A stretch of DNA of 56,002 bases. It comes from Clostridium yunnanense. GTDB lineage: Bacteria > Bacillota > Clostridia > Clostridiales > Clostridiaceae. The notes beneath the pieces were generated by a model that was given only the letters and a program-made list of their open reading frames with translations, was not told the DNA's origin and did no database searches. Each line of letters starts with the position of its first letter. The first letter of the stretch is position 1. Where the stretch lies: contig NZ_JAENHN010000038.1 in NCBI RefSeq assembly GCF_016595795.1, positions 1-56,002 on the forward strand, in the 5' to 3' direction. The translations under genes were made by a program, and so were the position numbers. This document shows positions 8,280 to 17,396 of this stretch, piece after piece.

Positions 8280-8433
8280 GTAGTATAGACAGAAAATTTC
8301 AGATTTTTTATCTTTACTATAAATTTCAAGTTAATACTTTATCAATTCACAGGTTAATAGATTTTATTAGCTGGTAAGAAGTACGATAAAAATAGCTATG
8401 ACAAATATGTTTATCTTTAATAGTACTGATTAG

Positions 8434-9288
8434 CTATACATTTCCTAATATCACTCTATTTAAATACTTTCCTGCAACTTCTTCTGCTTTTCTCATAAAG
8501 GTTAAATCTGTTGGAGAATTCATTAATTTATATTGTGGAAAGTATCTTGAAAGGTGTAATGGTATATCCTTATTTATACTACTTAAGAACTTTGCTATTT
8601 CTTCAACTTCTTCTAAACTATCATTTTCACCACTAACCAATAAAGTTGTTATTTCAACATGACATTTTTGTGCAGCTATCTCAATGGTTTTTAGCACAGG
8701 CTTTAAGCTTCCGCCACATAAATCTTTGTAGTAGCTGTTACTATAACTTTTTAAATCTATGTTCATAGCATCAACATAAGGAAGCAGCATCTTTAATGGT
8801 TCTTCACTTATATAGCCATTGGTTACAATTACAACAGACGCATTTTCATCAGTTTCTTTTAGAAGCTTTGCACAATCATACACATACTCATACCATATAC
8901 TCGGTTCATTATAAGTAAATGCTAAACCTATATTAGCTTTTGTTGTCAACGCTGTTTTTACTAGCTCTTCTTTTGAAACAAATTCACTTTTAGCAATCTG
9001 TTGAGATATCCTATAATTTTGACAAAAGCCACATACAAAATTACAACCAAAACTACCCACTGACAAAATAAAACTTTCTGGTTTAAAATAGTATAGAGGT
9101 TTTTTTTCTATTGGATCTAGTGCAGCTGAGGTTATTTCCCCATAATTTAATGTATAAAGTTTTCCATCCTCATGAGTTCGCACATTGCATTTTCCTATAT
9201 GACCATTTTCAATTACACAATTATGAGGACATAAATAACAGTGTACTTTATCTTTAAGATTTTCATAAAACATAGCTTCTTTTTTCAT
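8434..9288 (-). CDS. amrS: AmmeMemoRadiSam system radical SAM enzyme
   Basis: The 284-aa radical SAM protein has the cluster motif C82-x3-C86-x2-C89 (CNFVCGFC) and an extra N-terminal cysteine set (C17, C20, C24, C34). The latter is typical of the PflA-like branch called AmrS. It is the third component of the AmmeMemoRadiSam system, a conserved set whose reaction was unresolved as far as I know. The stop codon of the MEMO/AMMECR1 gene is 14 bp upstream and the ribosome site lies in that gap, so the two are one operon. No other gene follows, and no clear terminator was seen in 8290-8433. Confidence 0.9.
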   Translation of the reverse strand: MKKEAMFYENLKDKVHCYLCPHNCVIENGHIGKCNVRTHEDGKLYTLNYGEITSAALDPIEKKPLYYFKPESFILSVGSFGCNFVCGFCQNYRISQQIAKSEFVSKEELVKTALTTKANIGLAFTYNEPSIWYEYVYDCAKLLKETDENASVVIVTNGYISEEPLKMLLPYVDAMNIDLKSYSNSYYKDLCGGSLKPVLKTIEIAAQKCHVEITTLLVSGENDSLEEVEEIAKFLSSINKDIPLHLSRYFPQYKLMNSPTDLTFMRKAEEVAGKYLNRVILGNV

Positions 9289-9302
9289 TTTATAGCCTTC
9301 TC

Positions 9303-10709
9303 CTAGCTTTCTTTATGCCTTATAACTTGAAATCTTTGTATAGTGTACTGATCCTCTTGATCTATATTTCCCTTTTCTAAGGCTATAGAAAGCTGCTCGT
9401 CAGCTGTATTTACTCCTTCTAAGTCAGGTAGTAAAAGTCCTGTTTTTCCCATACACCTTACAATAACTCCATATTCCTTTGGATCTAGGTCTTCCTTAGT
9501 TGCTACCTCAGGTTCTGTCAAAACATCTACAGAGAAATCAATATCAAGAAGTTCTTCTTCTTCCACTTCATAAAATCTCGGATCATTTATTCCTGCTTCT
9601 ATAGAATTTCTAATAATTTCTTTTGCCACATTATCAGTTGCTGGAAATATTGTTCCTATACAACCTCTTAAATCACCATGTTTTTTTAGTGATACAAACA
9701 CACCTCTTTGCATATTTTTCATTTCATTAGGCACATATTCAGGGATTTCTTTAAATTTTCTCCTTGTGGTTAAATAGGTAGTAAGGCTTTCTCTTGCAAG
9801 TCTTACATAAGGATCATTTTGTTTATTCTTTTTTTCATATTGAGACTTTCTAAGCTCCTCGAGTTCACTGAGCTTTGGCTCATCTTCAGACAAAACATTA
9901 AATTTCATTATCCCATATCCAACTCCGAAGGTTCCTTCGTAACTCAAAAGATCACCATTAAACTTTTTACCTTCAAGTGCACCAAGTAGTGTTACTGTTG
10001 ACCGTCTTCCGCATTCTCCAGCTTCACAAACAGTCTCTTTATCAATACTTAGTACTGTTTTAACATCACCTTTTGCTAAGTTATCAAGAAACTCTCTATC
10101 AAACTTCTCACCATAAGGATTGTATCCATAAGGTCCTTCCTCTTTAAGTCTATGAGATAAATCTCCACTTGCTATAAGAACAGCATTTTCATTTAGTTCC
10201 TCCACAGCTCTTCTTATAGCAATTCCAAACTTATATAAATCAACATCACTTAAGGCTGCATAGGTTATATGTACAAATTTGTAGTTACTATAATGTTTAT
10301 TTATGAAGTAAAGAGGAACCATTGCTCCATGATCCAATATAACTGATTGATCATACTTATTTAAAAGAGAGTTTGTGGCCATTATAACCGGTATTCCCTC
10401 TCCATAGGCTATTTCATATATTTTTGTTGTTAGCTCTTTGTTTATTTTAAGTTTCATCTGTACACTGGGAACTCTAAAGTTTTTCAAATCACCATATATC
10501 TCATTCTCATAGCTTATGGCGATAGCATCTTGAAACATCACCCCATGAGGAGTAACTAATATAATAGTATCCGGAGCTTTTTTCGTAATCTCTTCACCAA
10601 TTACATGAAAGCTATTTCCAGTTGCACTTATCTTTTCTTCTTCACCCTTACCTACCTCTGGCACAGCTATTGGAGGATGTGGCAATAAATAAAAACCATT
10701 TAAACTCAA
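9303..10709 (-). CDS. AmmeMemoRadiSam proteins B and A fused: MEMO domain plus AMMECR1 domain
   Basis: The protein has 468 residues. The N-terminal ~270 form a MEMO domain related to class III extradiol dioxygenases: HPPIAVPEVGKGEEE, then PHGVMFQDA, LDHGAMVPLYF, ASGDLSHR and CEAGECGRRS, which supply the His/Asp/Cys metal-site residues. Residues from about 300 form an AMMECR1 domain with PYVRLARESL, RGVFVSLKKHGDLRGCIGT (containing the LRGCIG signature) and GINDPRFYEV. In many genomes the two are separate genes. The start is set at TTG 10709 because AGAGGTG lies six bases upstream; an in-frame GTG at 10718 overlaps that site and is less likely. It is co-transcribed with the radical SAM gene. 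Substrate and product are unknown to me. Confidence 0.9.
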   Translation of the reverse strand: MSLNGFYLLPHPPIAVPEVGKGEEEKISATGNSFHVIGEEITKKAPDTIILVTPHGVMFQDAIAISYENEIYGDLKNFRVPSVQMKLKINKELTTKIYEIAYGEGIPVIMATNSLLNKYDQSVILDHGAMVPLYFINKHYSNYKFVHITYAALSDVDLYKFGIAIRRAVEELNENAVLIASGDLSHRLKEEGPYGYNPYGEKFDREFLDNLAKGDVKTVLSIDKETVCEAGECGRRSTVTLLGALEGKKFNGDLLSYEGTFGVGYGIMKFNVLSEDEPKLSELEELRKSQYEKKNKQNDPYVRLARESLTTYLTTRRKFKEIPEYVPNEMKNMQRGVFVSLKKHGDLRGCIGTIFPATDNVAKEIIRNSIEAGINDPRFYEVEEEELLDIDFSVDVLTEPEVATKEDLDPKEYGVIVRCMGKTGLLLPDLEGVNTADEQLSIALEKGNIDQEDQYTIQRFQVIRHKES

Positions 10710-10798
10710 AACACTCACCTCTTTATTATAGTTATACTTAATCTAAAGATTAGTTTTACCAACTTACAATATTAAATACTTAAGTGTATAGTTAGAAA

Positions 10799-10838
10799 AT
10801 CAGCTGCTTATATATCATTAAATATGCAAGCAGCTGAT
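10799..10838 (-). terminator. Intrinsic terminator of metI-metC
   Basis: ATCAGCTGCTT (10799-10809) pairs with AAGCAGCTGAT (10828-10838). On the minus strand the stem is followed by TTTT. Confidence 0.6.
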
Positions 10839-10853
10839 ATATAGATGAATTTT

Positions 10854-11987
10854 TTAAAGAATGGCTTTTTCAAAACTTTCAATTATATCTTCGTATTCTT
10901 CCAGTCCAACAGAAACCCTAATTAAGGTATCACTAACACCAAGCGCTTCTCTCTCTTCTCTCGGTATAGCTGCATGTGACATTTTTGCTGGATAAGAAAC
11001 AATAGTCTCAACACCACCTAGAGAAACAGCAAAAGCGGCATTCTCTATATTGTTAAGAAAATATTTAGTTTGCTCTATGGTCTTAAACTTAAAAGAAAGC
11101 ACAGCTCCGGCACCAGATGCTTGAGAAAAATGAATATCCTTTCCTATATGACCTTCTAATCCTGGATAATATACTTTTTCTACCTGTTCCTTCTCTTGAA
11201 GCCATGTTGAAAGCTTCAACGCAGTTGCTTGATGAGCATCTAATCTTATTTTTAAAGTCTTAAGCCCTCTAAGAAGCAGCCAACAATCTTGTGGTCCAAG
11301 TATAGCTCCAAAGGAATTTTGTATGGTATATATCCTGTCTGCCAATTCTTTAGTTTTGGCCACCGCTAGTCCACCTACTACATCACTATGTCCACCTATA
11401 AATTTGGTAGCACTATGAACTACAATATCAGCTCCTAAGTCCAGTGGTCTTTGCAAATATGGTGACATAAAAGTATTATCAACTATTACAATAATATCTT
11501 TCTCCCTTGCGATAGATATGACACCTTTTAAATCTGTTATTTTAAGCAATGGATTGGAAGGTGTCTCTAAGAAAATTGCTTTTGTATTCTCCTTAATTGC
11601 ACTTCTTATATTCTCGAGTTTAGATGCATCTACAAAAGTGAATTCTATGTTAAATCGGCTAAGTACTTTAGTAGTTATTCTATATGTGCCGCCATAAACA
11701 TCTTCACAAATTACGACATGATCCCCAGCTGAAAATATAGATAAAACCGATGAAGTTGCTGCCATACCTGAAGAAAAAGCAAAACCTCTGTGTCCATTTT
11801 CAAGTTGTGCTATTGTGTCTTCTAATGCTTCCCTTGTTGGATTTCCACTTCTAGAATAATCATACTTACCAAAGTTATCTATATCTCTTTGATGAAAAGT
11901 AGATGCCTGATAAATCGGTATACTAAGTGCTCCCGTTTCTTCATCTATCTCATTTCCATTATGAATTAATTTTGTACCAAATTTCAT
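10854..11987 (-). CDS. metC: Cystathionine beta-lyase (PLP-dependent trans-sulfuration enzyme)
   Basis: The 377-aa Cys/Met-metabolism PLP enzyme should cleave cystathionine to homocysteine, pyruvate and ammonia. The PLP lysine lies in SATKFIGGH; the conserved YSRSGNPTR and SLGGVETIVSYPA motifs are present. It begins two bases after the metI stop, with GGGGTG as ribosome site for the ATG at 11987; a GTG 9 bp earlier is less likely. The pair under an S-box leader matches the metI-metC operon of Bacillus subtilis in order and control, which is why beta-lyase is preferred over gamma-lyase. The family is hard to separate by sequence alone. Confidence 0.85.
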   Translation of the reverse strand: MKFGTKLIHNGNEIDEETGALSIPIYQASTFHQRDIDNFGKYDYSRSGNPTREALEDTIAQLENGHRGFAFSSGMAATSSVLSIFSAGDHVVICEDVYGGTYRITTKVLSRFNIEFTFVDASKLENIRSAIKENTKAIFLETPSNPLLKITDLKGVISIAREKDIIVIVDNTFMSPYLQRPLDLGADIVVHSATKFIGGHSDVVGGLAVAKTKELADRIYTIQNSFGAILGPQDCWLLLRGLKTLKIRLDAHQATALKLSTWLQEKEQVEKVYYPGLEGHIGKDIHFSQASGAGAVLSFKFKTIEQTKYFLNNIENAAFAVSLGGVETIVSYPAKMSHAAIPREEREALGVSDTLIRVSVGLEEYEDIIESFEKAIL

Positions 11988-11989
11988 AT

Positions 11990-13144
11990 TTAACACCCCA
12001 ATGCACTTTCTAAATCCTCAATAAGATCATTTATATTTTCAATTCCAACTGACAACCTTAATAAATCTTCTGTTACTCCAAGTCTCTTCTTTATTTCTGA
12101 AGGAATTTCTGCGTGTGTTTGAGTTTGCGGGTAGGTAATCAGAGTCTCAACACCACCTAAACTTTCTGCAAAGTTTATGACTTCAACGTTTTTTAATATT
12201 TTAGCTACATCTTCCTGATTTTTCACTTTAAATGATATCATCGAACCAAATCCAGATGCCTGGTTTTTAGAAATTTCATATCCTTTATGTTCAGGTAATC
12301 CCACATAAAACACTTCTTTTATCTTAGGATGTCTTTTTAAAAATCCAGCTATTTCTATTGCATTCTCTTGACTTTTTTCCATTCTTATATGTAGTGTTTT
12401 TATTCCTCTGAGTATTAACCAAGAATCAAACGGCGCTAAGGTTGCACCTGTAGACTTTTCATAAAATCGTATTTTTTCATTTATCCACTGTTCATTAGTT
12501 ACCACAAAACCAGCAAGGGTATCGTTATGTCCACCTAAAAATTTAGTTCCACTATGAACTACTATATGAACACCCAAATTAAGAGGCTTTTGAAAATATG
12601 GTGTTAAAAATGTATTATCTACTATTACAATTATATTTTTCTCTCTTGCAATCTTTACAACTTCATTGATATCTACAACCTTCATCATAGGATTTGAAGG
12701 TGTTTCAATAAAGATAGCCTTAGTATTTTCTTTAATACTATCTATTATATCTTTTAATTCAGTTGTATCTATAAAATCATGTTCAATTCCATAAGGTCCA
12801 TAAATATCTCTAAATAGCCTAAAAGTACCTCCGTATAAATCATCAGAAACCAAAATATGATCACCAGGTTTGAATAAACTTAGTACAGCAGTTACAGCTG
12901 CTACCCCTGTAGAAAAACCAGCACCATATTTGGCTCCCTCGAGTCTCGCTACCGTGTTTTCTACCTCTTCTCTAGTAGGATTTTGTAATCTAGAATAATC
13001 ATACCCAGTGCTTTCATTCAAGCCCCCATGCTTAAATGTAGCTGTCTGATAGATCGGAAAGCTTATTGCACCAGTTAATGGATCAAAGCCCTTACTTCCA
13101 TGTACTGCTGTAGTCTCAAATTTTAGTAGTTTTTCTGCACACAT
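11990..13144 (-). CDS. metI: Cystathionine gamma-synthase / O-acetylhomoserine thiolyase
   Basis: The 384-aa PLP enzyme condenses an activated homoserine with cysteine (or sulfide) in methionine synthesis. Visible motifs are YDYSRLQNPTREEVE, ETPSNPMMKVVDI, the PLP lysine in SGTKFLGGHND and ESLGGVETLITYP. It is the first gene after the SAM-I riboswitch and is followed within two bases by metC. GGGGG lies about eight bases before the ATG. SAM sufficiency should shut the operon by terminator formation in the leader. Other family members (methionine gamma-lyase) cannot be fully excluded. Confidence 0.85.
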   Translation of the reverse strand: MCAEKLLKFETTAVHGSKGFDPLTGAISFPIYQTATFKHGGLNESTGYDYSRLQNPTREEVENTVARLEGAKYGAGFSTGVAAVTAVLSLFKPGDHILVSDDLYGGTFRLFRDIYGPYGIEHDFIDTTELKDIIDSIKENTKAIFIETPSNPMMKVVDINEVVKIAREKNIIVIVDNTFLTPYFQKPLNLGVHIVVHSGTKFLGGHNDTLAGFVVTNEQWINEKIRFYEKSTGATLAPFDSWLILRGIKTLHIRMEKSQENAIEIAGFLKRHPKIKEVFYVGLPEHKGYEISKNQASGFGSMISFKVKNQEDVAKILKNVEVINFAESLGGVETLITYPQTQTHAEIPSEIKKRLGVTEDLLRLSVGIENINDLIEDLESALGC

Positions 13145-13337
13145 ATTGAATGCCCCCTTAATATTTTACTTATAAAAGTCCATAACGCAATTTTTATTTA
13201 TGATCTCATTTCACAATTTCTTTTCTCAGTATATAGAAAAAATCTATCAGGCGAACAAGTTTTTTATTGTACCCCTAAATAGCAATACTAAATACCCGAA
13301 ATAACTAGCATTAAAATTTTATGATTCCCTATACAAT

Positions 13338-13505
13338 AAAAAAATGCCAGAGAATAAACTCTGGCATGTATTTACTACAGAAATCTATTCTCATCTTCCA
13401 GTTATATAAAACTGCAGGAATTAGCACCATTACATAAATTAAATGAAATTCATGCTGGTTGCTGGGTTTCACAGGGCCAGTCCCTCCACCTCTCGAGATA
13501 AGTTA
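13338..13505 (-). promoter_or_regulatory. SAM-I (S-box) riboswitch with terminator, controlling metI-metC
   Basis: Read on the minus strand, 13505 to 13384 contains the S-box core in order: a paired base with GAGAGGTGGAGGGACTGGCC, then GAAACCCAGCAACC, GGTGCTAATTCCTGC and the closing GATGAGA. A terminator follows: ATGCCAGAG (13344-13352) pairs with CTCTGGCAT (13359-13367), then seven Ts. It lies 194 bp before metI. When SAM is bound the terminator forms and transcription stops. The rest of the gap 13145-13671 shows nothing else. Confidence 0.95.
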
Positions 13506-13671
13506 AAACTATTATTTAATTATTTCATATTATATGCTCTACATTAGTTTTCTGTCAACACATTTTATGCGATTTTACCAATTTAACAATTGGTTTTACA
13601 TAGTGTTAAACTAGTACTCTATTAATTATATATAAATTACCCTCTTTGCTTACTTAATTTACTTTTGAAAT

Positions 13672-15402
13672 TTATCTAAAAGATGTCTTTAAAGCCTCCT
13701 TTAAAACCTTAGGATTTTTCTTATATGGTGTTACTGGACAAATCTTCTTATCTTTCACATCAAACAAAGTATATATTGCAATTCTAGCCGCACGAACAGA
13801 ATATTCTTCAGTAAAAACCATATCCTCAGGTATTTCAACAAACTGACTTATCATAGCAAAATTTGTTGATCCCTTTGGAACAACTTCTGGTCTATCAGTT
13901 TTCTTACGAGGTTGGAACTGAGAATCTATATACGGCATCATACATGGAATTACATTTACCACTGTATCCATTATTTCCTCTGTCTTATCCTCCATATGCA
14001 GGTGATGTAATAACTCAATTAGTATTTCTTCTCCAGTACATTCTCTCATAGGTTTCTTTACATAGTCACCTATTCTGTCAGTATATAACCCATATCCCCA
14101 GAAAATAGTTGTATCAAGTGGTTGATTTTTAAAATGTGGTTGTGCTGCAACTACTATGCTCATTAACCAATTTGAATCCTTAAACGTCATTAGTGCCCCA
14201 CTACCAGGAGCATTTGATGAAAATTTTTCAATAAGTTTAAGTAGCTTATTGCCTTTGCATGTTACAGTAAAACTCTCCCAATTTGTCTCTTCATGATTTC
14301 CAAAGAATGGTTCCGGATTTCCAAGTCCCCACTTTTTCTTTGCAACTTTAGCCCATAATTCTCCTGAAATTGGCTTATCTGGAGTATATTCTGGCGCTCT
14401 ATGCATATCTCCTAAAGTTGCGTTATCTGTCATACATCCATTTATCATAATACAGATATCTTGATCCTTAAGCTCAATAACTTTTTCTCCTTCGTTATCT
14501 TGTACATGTATTGCTGTTACTGTTATCTCTTCACCAGGTTTAAAATCAAGATCAGTAACAGTAGCATTTATACTAAAATCAACATTAAAACCTTCTAAAT
14601 AAGTCTTTAATGGAAGAATAACTGAATCATATTGGTTATACGGAGTTCTTGTTACACCTTCTAAAGTTTCTATACGAGAGAACTCAAAAATCATACGATC
14701 CATATATCTCTTGAATTCGAATAAACTAGACCATTTTTGAAAAGCAAAAGTAGTCTGCCACATATACCAAAAATTTGTTTCAAAGAAGTGTGGTGTATGC
14801 TTAAACCATTGTTCAATTGTCATATCATCAAGTTTATCTTCTGATGTAGCCATAAGCTTTCCAAGCGCCATACGATCAGCATTGTTGAACCCCATGCTAG
14901 TTACATCTTGAATTACACCATTTCTGTCAATTAATCTTGCTTTTGCATAAGTTGGATGTGACTGGTCAAAATTTAATATTTCTTCTGTTACACTCATATT
15001 AGGCATATCTAAAGATGGTACGGTTGATAGCAACTCCCAAAAGTTCTCATAAGTCTCTTCGTTTAGCATTCTACCGCCTCTGCAGATAAAACCATTTACT
15101 GCATCTCCAGCACCATCATTACTACCTCCAAGTATCTTAAGCCCTTCTATTATATGAATATTTTCACCTTTAAAATTACAATCTCTTATAAGATAAGCAG
15201 CACCTGCTAAAGAAGCTAATCCACCTCCAACAAAGTAAACCTGCTTATCTTCACTATTTATAGGTTTTTGCAAACTTTTATCTGTCACTTTTGCTCTGTC
15301 CTTTAATTTTTTTGCACCTATGGCTGCCACAGTTGCAGCACCAGCTATTGCCCCTAATGCAAGCAATATGTTTACATTATCTTTACTAGACTTTTTATTC
15401 AT
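13672..15402 (-). CDS. Second oleate hydratase, with N-terminal membrane segment
   Basis: The 576-aa MCRA-family protein is paralogous to the first one. After a lysine-rich start it has a hydrophobic stretch at about residues 11-30 (ILLALGAIAGAATVAAIG) followed by KKLKDRAK, which reads as a membrane anchor or signal anchor. The FAD motif YFVGGGLASLAGAA follows. The loop after RGGR reads MLNEETYEN, so the glutamate of RGGRE enzymes is replaced by Met, as I recall for another hydratase subgroup. The Tyr of KRYMDRM is kept. This may mean different regiospecificity. GGAGG lies eight bases before the ATG at 15402; in-frame earlier starts have no site. No regulator is adjacent. Confidence 0.88.
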   Translation of the reverse strand: MNKKSSKDNVNILLALGAIAGAATVAAIGAKKLKDRAKVTDKSLQKPINSEDKQVYFVGGGLASLAGAAYLIRDCNFKGENIHIIEGLKILGGSNDGAGDAVNGFICRGGRMLNEETYENFWELLSTVPSLDMPNMSVTEEILNFDQSHPTYAKARLIDRNGVIQDVTSMGFNNADRMALGKLMATSEDKLDDMTIEQWFKHTPHFFETNFWYMWQTTFAFQKWSSLFEFKRYMDRMIFEFSRIETLEGVTRTPYNQYDSVILPLKTYLEGFNVDFSINATVTDLDFKPGEEITVTAIHVQDNEGEKVIELKDQDICIMINGCMTDNATLGDMHRAPEYTPDKPISGELWAKVAKKKWGLGNPEPFFGNHEETNWESFTVTCKGNKLLKLIEKFSSNAPGSGALMTFKDSNWLMSIVVAAQPHFKNQPLDTTIFWGYGLYTDRIGDYVKKPMRECTGEEILIELLHHLHMEDKTEEIMDTVVNVIPCMMPYIDSQFQPRKKTDRPEVVPKGSTNFAMISQFVEIPEDMVFTEEYSVRAARIAIYTLFDVKDKKICPVTPYKKNPKVLKEALKTSFR

Positions 15403-15656
15403 GCCCTTTTCCTCCATTTTACATTCATAAGATGATATGATCCTTTCTACTATCTTTAGGATCATTCCAACTAATCTATTTTAATGCCTTATCTATTAAC
15501 AATTATAAATCAGGAATTTTTCATTGTAATTATACAGTTTAACTCATTTGTCTAGTAAAAATATATTTTTATAAATCTCTTAAATATAAAAACAGTAGTT
15601 TCATAATTATTAATTCTTAAATGAGATTACCTTTACTTTTAGATGAAAATCACAAA

Positions 15657-15753
15657 AGAGTTCCTATATCGAAATTTAATTTATACTTGTTCAAAAATCT
15701 CGGCTTCTTGGGATTTTAGAGCTTGTATAAATTAATATCTGAGCTAGAACTCT
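15657..15753. repeat. 97-nt imperfect inverted repeat (possible MITE or structured RNA)
   Basis: Outer arms AGAGTTC (15657-15663) and GAACTCT (15747-15753), middle arms TTAATTTATAC (15676-15686) and GTATAAATTAA (15725-15735), and inner AAAATC/GATTTT enclose the loop around TCGGCTTCTTGG. The whole folds into one long hairpin in the gene-free gap 15403-15875. No coding sequence was seen there. Confidence 0.5.
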
Positions 15754-15875
15754 ATAATACAAATTAATCACCGTAACATCATTTTTTTACTTGTTTAAAT
15801 CTATATGTAATATAACATATCAAAATTAAATATTGTATTGATTAAAAGTTATTAATCATAATAGGAGGAAATTAT

Positions 15876-16044
15876 ATGTACGAATATAAAGTTTTTAAAT
15901 GGAGATTTGAGCTCTGCAGAAGAACTAGAAAAGAAACTAAATGAACATGGCACAGGAGGGTGGAAGGTAATAAATGTTGTACCTAACCTTAGTGGCTCTG
16001 TAGACCAGAACACATCTACTTTTATATTAGAGAAAGTTAAATAA
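15876..16044 (+). pseudogene. Frameshifted small protein resembling the DUF4177 family
   Basis: AGGAGGA precedes the ATG, and the first codons read MYEYKVFK. The frame then shifts by one base and continues as GDLSSAEELEKKLNEHGTGG, then WKVINVVPNL and STFILEKVK to a TAA. The joined product would be about 55 aa and has the DUF4177 pattern (short N-terminal strand, helix, GWKV strand, final strand). In the original frame translation stops after 22 codons. Either a small indel near 15896-15902 broke the gene, the read has an error, or a ribosomal shift joins the parts. A terminator follows at 16068-16100, which suggests the unit was once expressed. Confidence 0.6.
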
Positions 16045-16067
16045 ATAAAGTTTTTTTATTCTAAAAT

Positions 16068-16100
16068 AAAATGAGGAGCAAATTATACTCTCCTCATTTT
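16068..16100 (+). terminator. Hairpin terminator after the DUF4177-like gene
   Basis: AAAATGAGGAG (16068-16078) pairs with CTCCTCATTTT (16090-16100). It has A-rich and T-rich flanks and may serve both strands, including the small gene converging from the right. Confidence 0.6.
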
Positions 16101-16166
16101 AAACCTCTAAACTTATCTTATTTTAATTCCAATCATGAAAAATCAGTCTTCTAGTTCCGAAACTTA

Positions 16167-16361
16167 TCAAAAGCTTTCTACTTTGCTCTCTTCCAATGCC
16201 TTTTTAATACCGGCTTTAAATCCTGCCTTAAATCCCTTTTTATAACCTTTCTTAGCTGCTTTTTTAGCTTTCTTTTTTACGATTTTCTTAAGTTTTTTTT
16301 GTTCATGCTTATTTTTACTTACACCCAACTCATACTTCCTAGCTATGTTCTCATTTTCCAT
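16167..16361 (-). CDS. Small lysine-rich protein of unknown function
   Basis: This predicted 64-aa protein is strongly basic. Its middle is KKLKKIVKKKAKKAAKKGYK, followed by the repeated GFKAGFKAGIKKAL. The start at ATG 16361 is uncertain because only a weak GGG site precedes it; an in-frame start 42 bp upstream also exists. The composition suggests an amphipathic, nucleic-acid- or membrane-binding helix, but I recognise no family. Neighbours give no hint. It may be a real small gene since the frame is not antisense to anything else. Confidence 0.45.
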   Translation of the reverse strand: MENENIARKYELGVSKNKHEQKKLKKIVKKKAKKAAKKGYKKGFKAGFKAGIKKALEESKVESF

Positions 16362-16925
16362 TCCCTGTACGCCCTTCTTTAAAATTATTGTTTTTAAATA
16401 CATTAAAGTAATTATAAATTTGATTAAGCCTGCAAATCCATGTAATAACTTATCTTTTTTAGATTTTTTTACTGCAAAAAAAGTTCTATATGGAGTCGTT
16501 AAATACTAAAAAAGAATTTTTTCTTTTACTACGTATTGTCACTATATAAATAATATATGGACTATTCAAATTAAATTCCCCAAAATAAAAGTCTTTATCA
16601 GAATCTTACAACCAAAATATTAAAATCCCAAAATGTTAATTTCTTAGTTTCAAAATATATCACAATCAAATTAGTTTATCATTTCAGTTCTCTTATTAGT
16701 ATCTATTATATATACTTTTCTAGAATATTTGTTTTAAGTATGTTTAACATGGTACATTTATAGACATCCCCGTTACTGATATACACTACTTCAAAGTTAA
16801 ATCTGTTTTCAAATCCCTTATGAGTTCTGGTGAGATAATTAAAAATATAACCTTTAATATCAAGTAATTTATGTATATAAAACTAATATAGGTAAATATC
16901 ATTACTATATTGACAATTAAATACC

Positions 16926-16949
16926 AGTGTACTATCATTATAGTACACT
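16926..16949. promoter_or_regulatory. Perfect 9-bp inverted repeat, probable YtrA/GntR operator
   Basis: AGTGTACTA (16926-16934) and TAGTACACT (16941-16949) are exact mirror arms with a 6-bp gap, 64 bp before the gntR start. The sequence resembles operators reported for YtrA-type GntR regulators. The remainder of the 651-bp gap 16362-17012 is AT-rich and shows nothing else. Confidence 0.6.
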
Positions 16950-17012
16950 AGTAAACCAACCAATCCTGATAGAAACTTTAAAAATATAAATTATAAATAG
17001 GAGGTACATCAT

Positions 17013-17396
17013 GTGCTAAACTTCAGCGGAAATGCACCAATTTATATTCAAATAGTTGAAAAAGTAAAAGCTGATATTGTATCTGGTAAACTTAAAGGTG
17101 GAGATAAGCTTCCTTCTGTAAGAGAATTCTCCGAAACCTTTAAAGTAAATCCAAATACAGTACAAAGAGTTTTTCAAGAACTTGAAAGAGAAGGTATAAC
17201 CTACTCTCAACGTGGTATAGGAACATTTATTATGGAAGGTGATGAAATAGTGAAGAATTTAAAAACCTCTCAAGCCGAAAAATATATTCAGCGTTTTTTA
17301 TCTGAAATGACTGATCTAGGCATGAGTAAGGAAGAAATAAGCGAATATCTATTAAAAGTATTGGAGGTAAGTAAAAATGAAGATCCTCGAAGCTAA
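17013..17396 (+). CDS. GntR-family regulator, YtrA subfamily
   Basis: The 127-aa protein has a GntR winged helix at the N terminus (PIYIQIVEKVKADIVSGKL, then KLPSVREFSETFKVNPNTVQ) and only a short C-terminal helical dimerisation tail. That is the YtrA subfamily, which usually controls ABC transporters. The start is GTG 17013 with AGGAGG eight bases upstream; the overlapping ATG at 17011 would stop after two codons. The 3' end overlaps the ABC ATPase gene by 20 bp, so the three genes form one operon. Repression through the dyad at 16926-16949 is the likely control. Confidence 0.9.
   Translation: MLNFSGNAPIYIQIVEKVKADIVSGKLKGGDKLPSVREFSETFKVNPNTVQRVFQELEREGITYSQRGIGTFIMEGDEIVKNLKTSQAEKYIQRFLSEMTDLGMSKEEISEYLLKVLEVSKNEDPRS

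Noticed and set aside
17011-17019. ATG TGC TAA mini-ORF at the gntR start
   Set aside because: The shared ribosome site is better explained by the overlapping GTG start of gntR at 17013.
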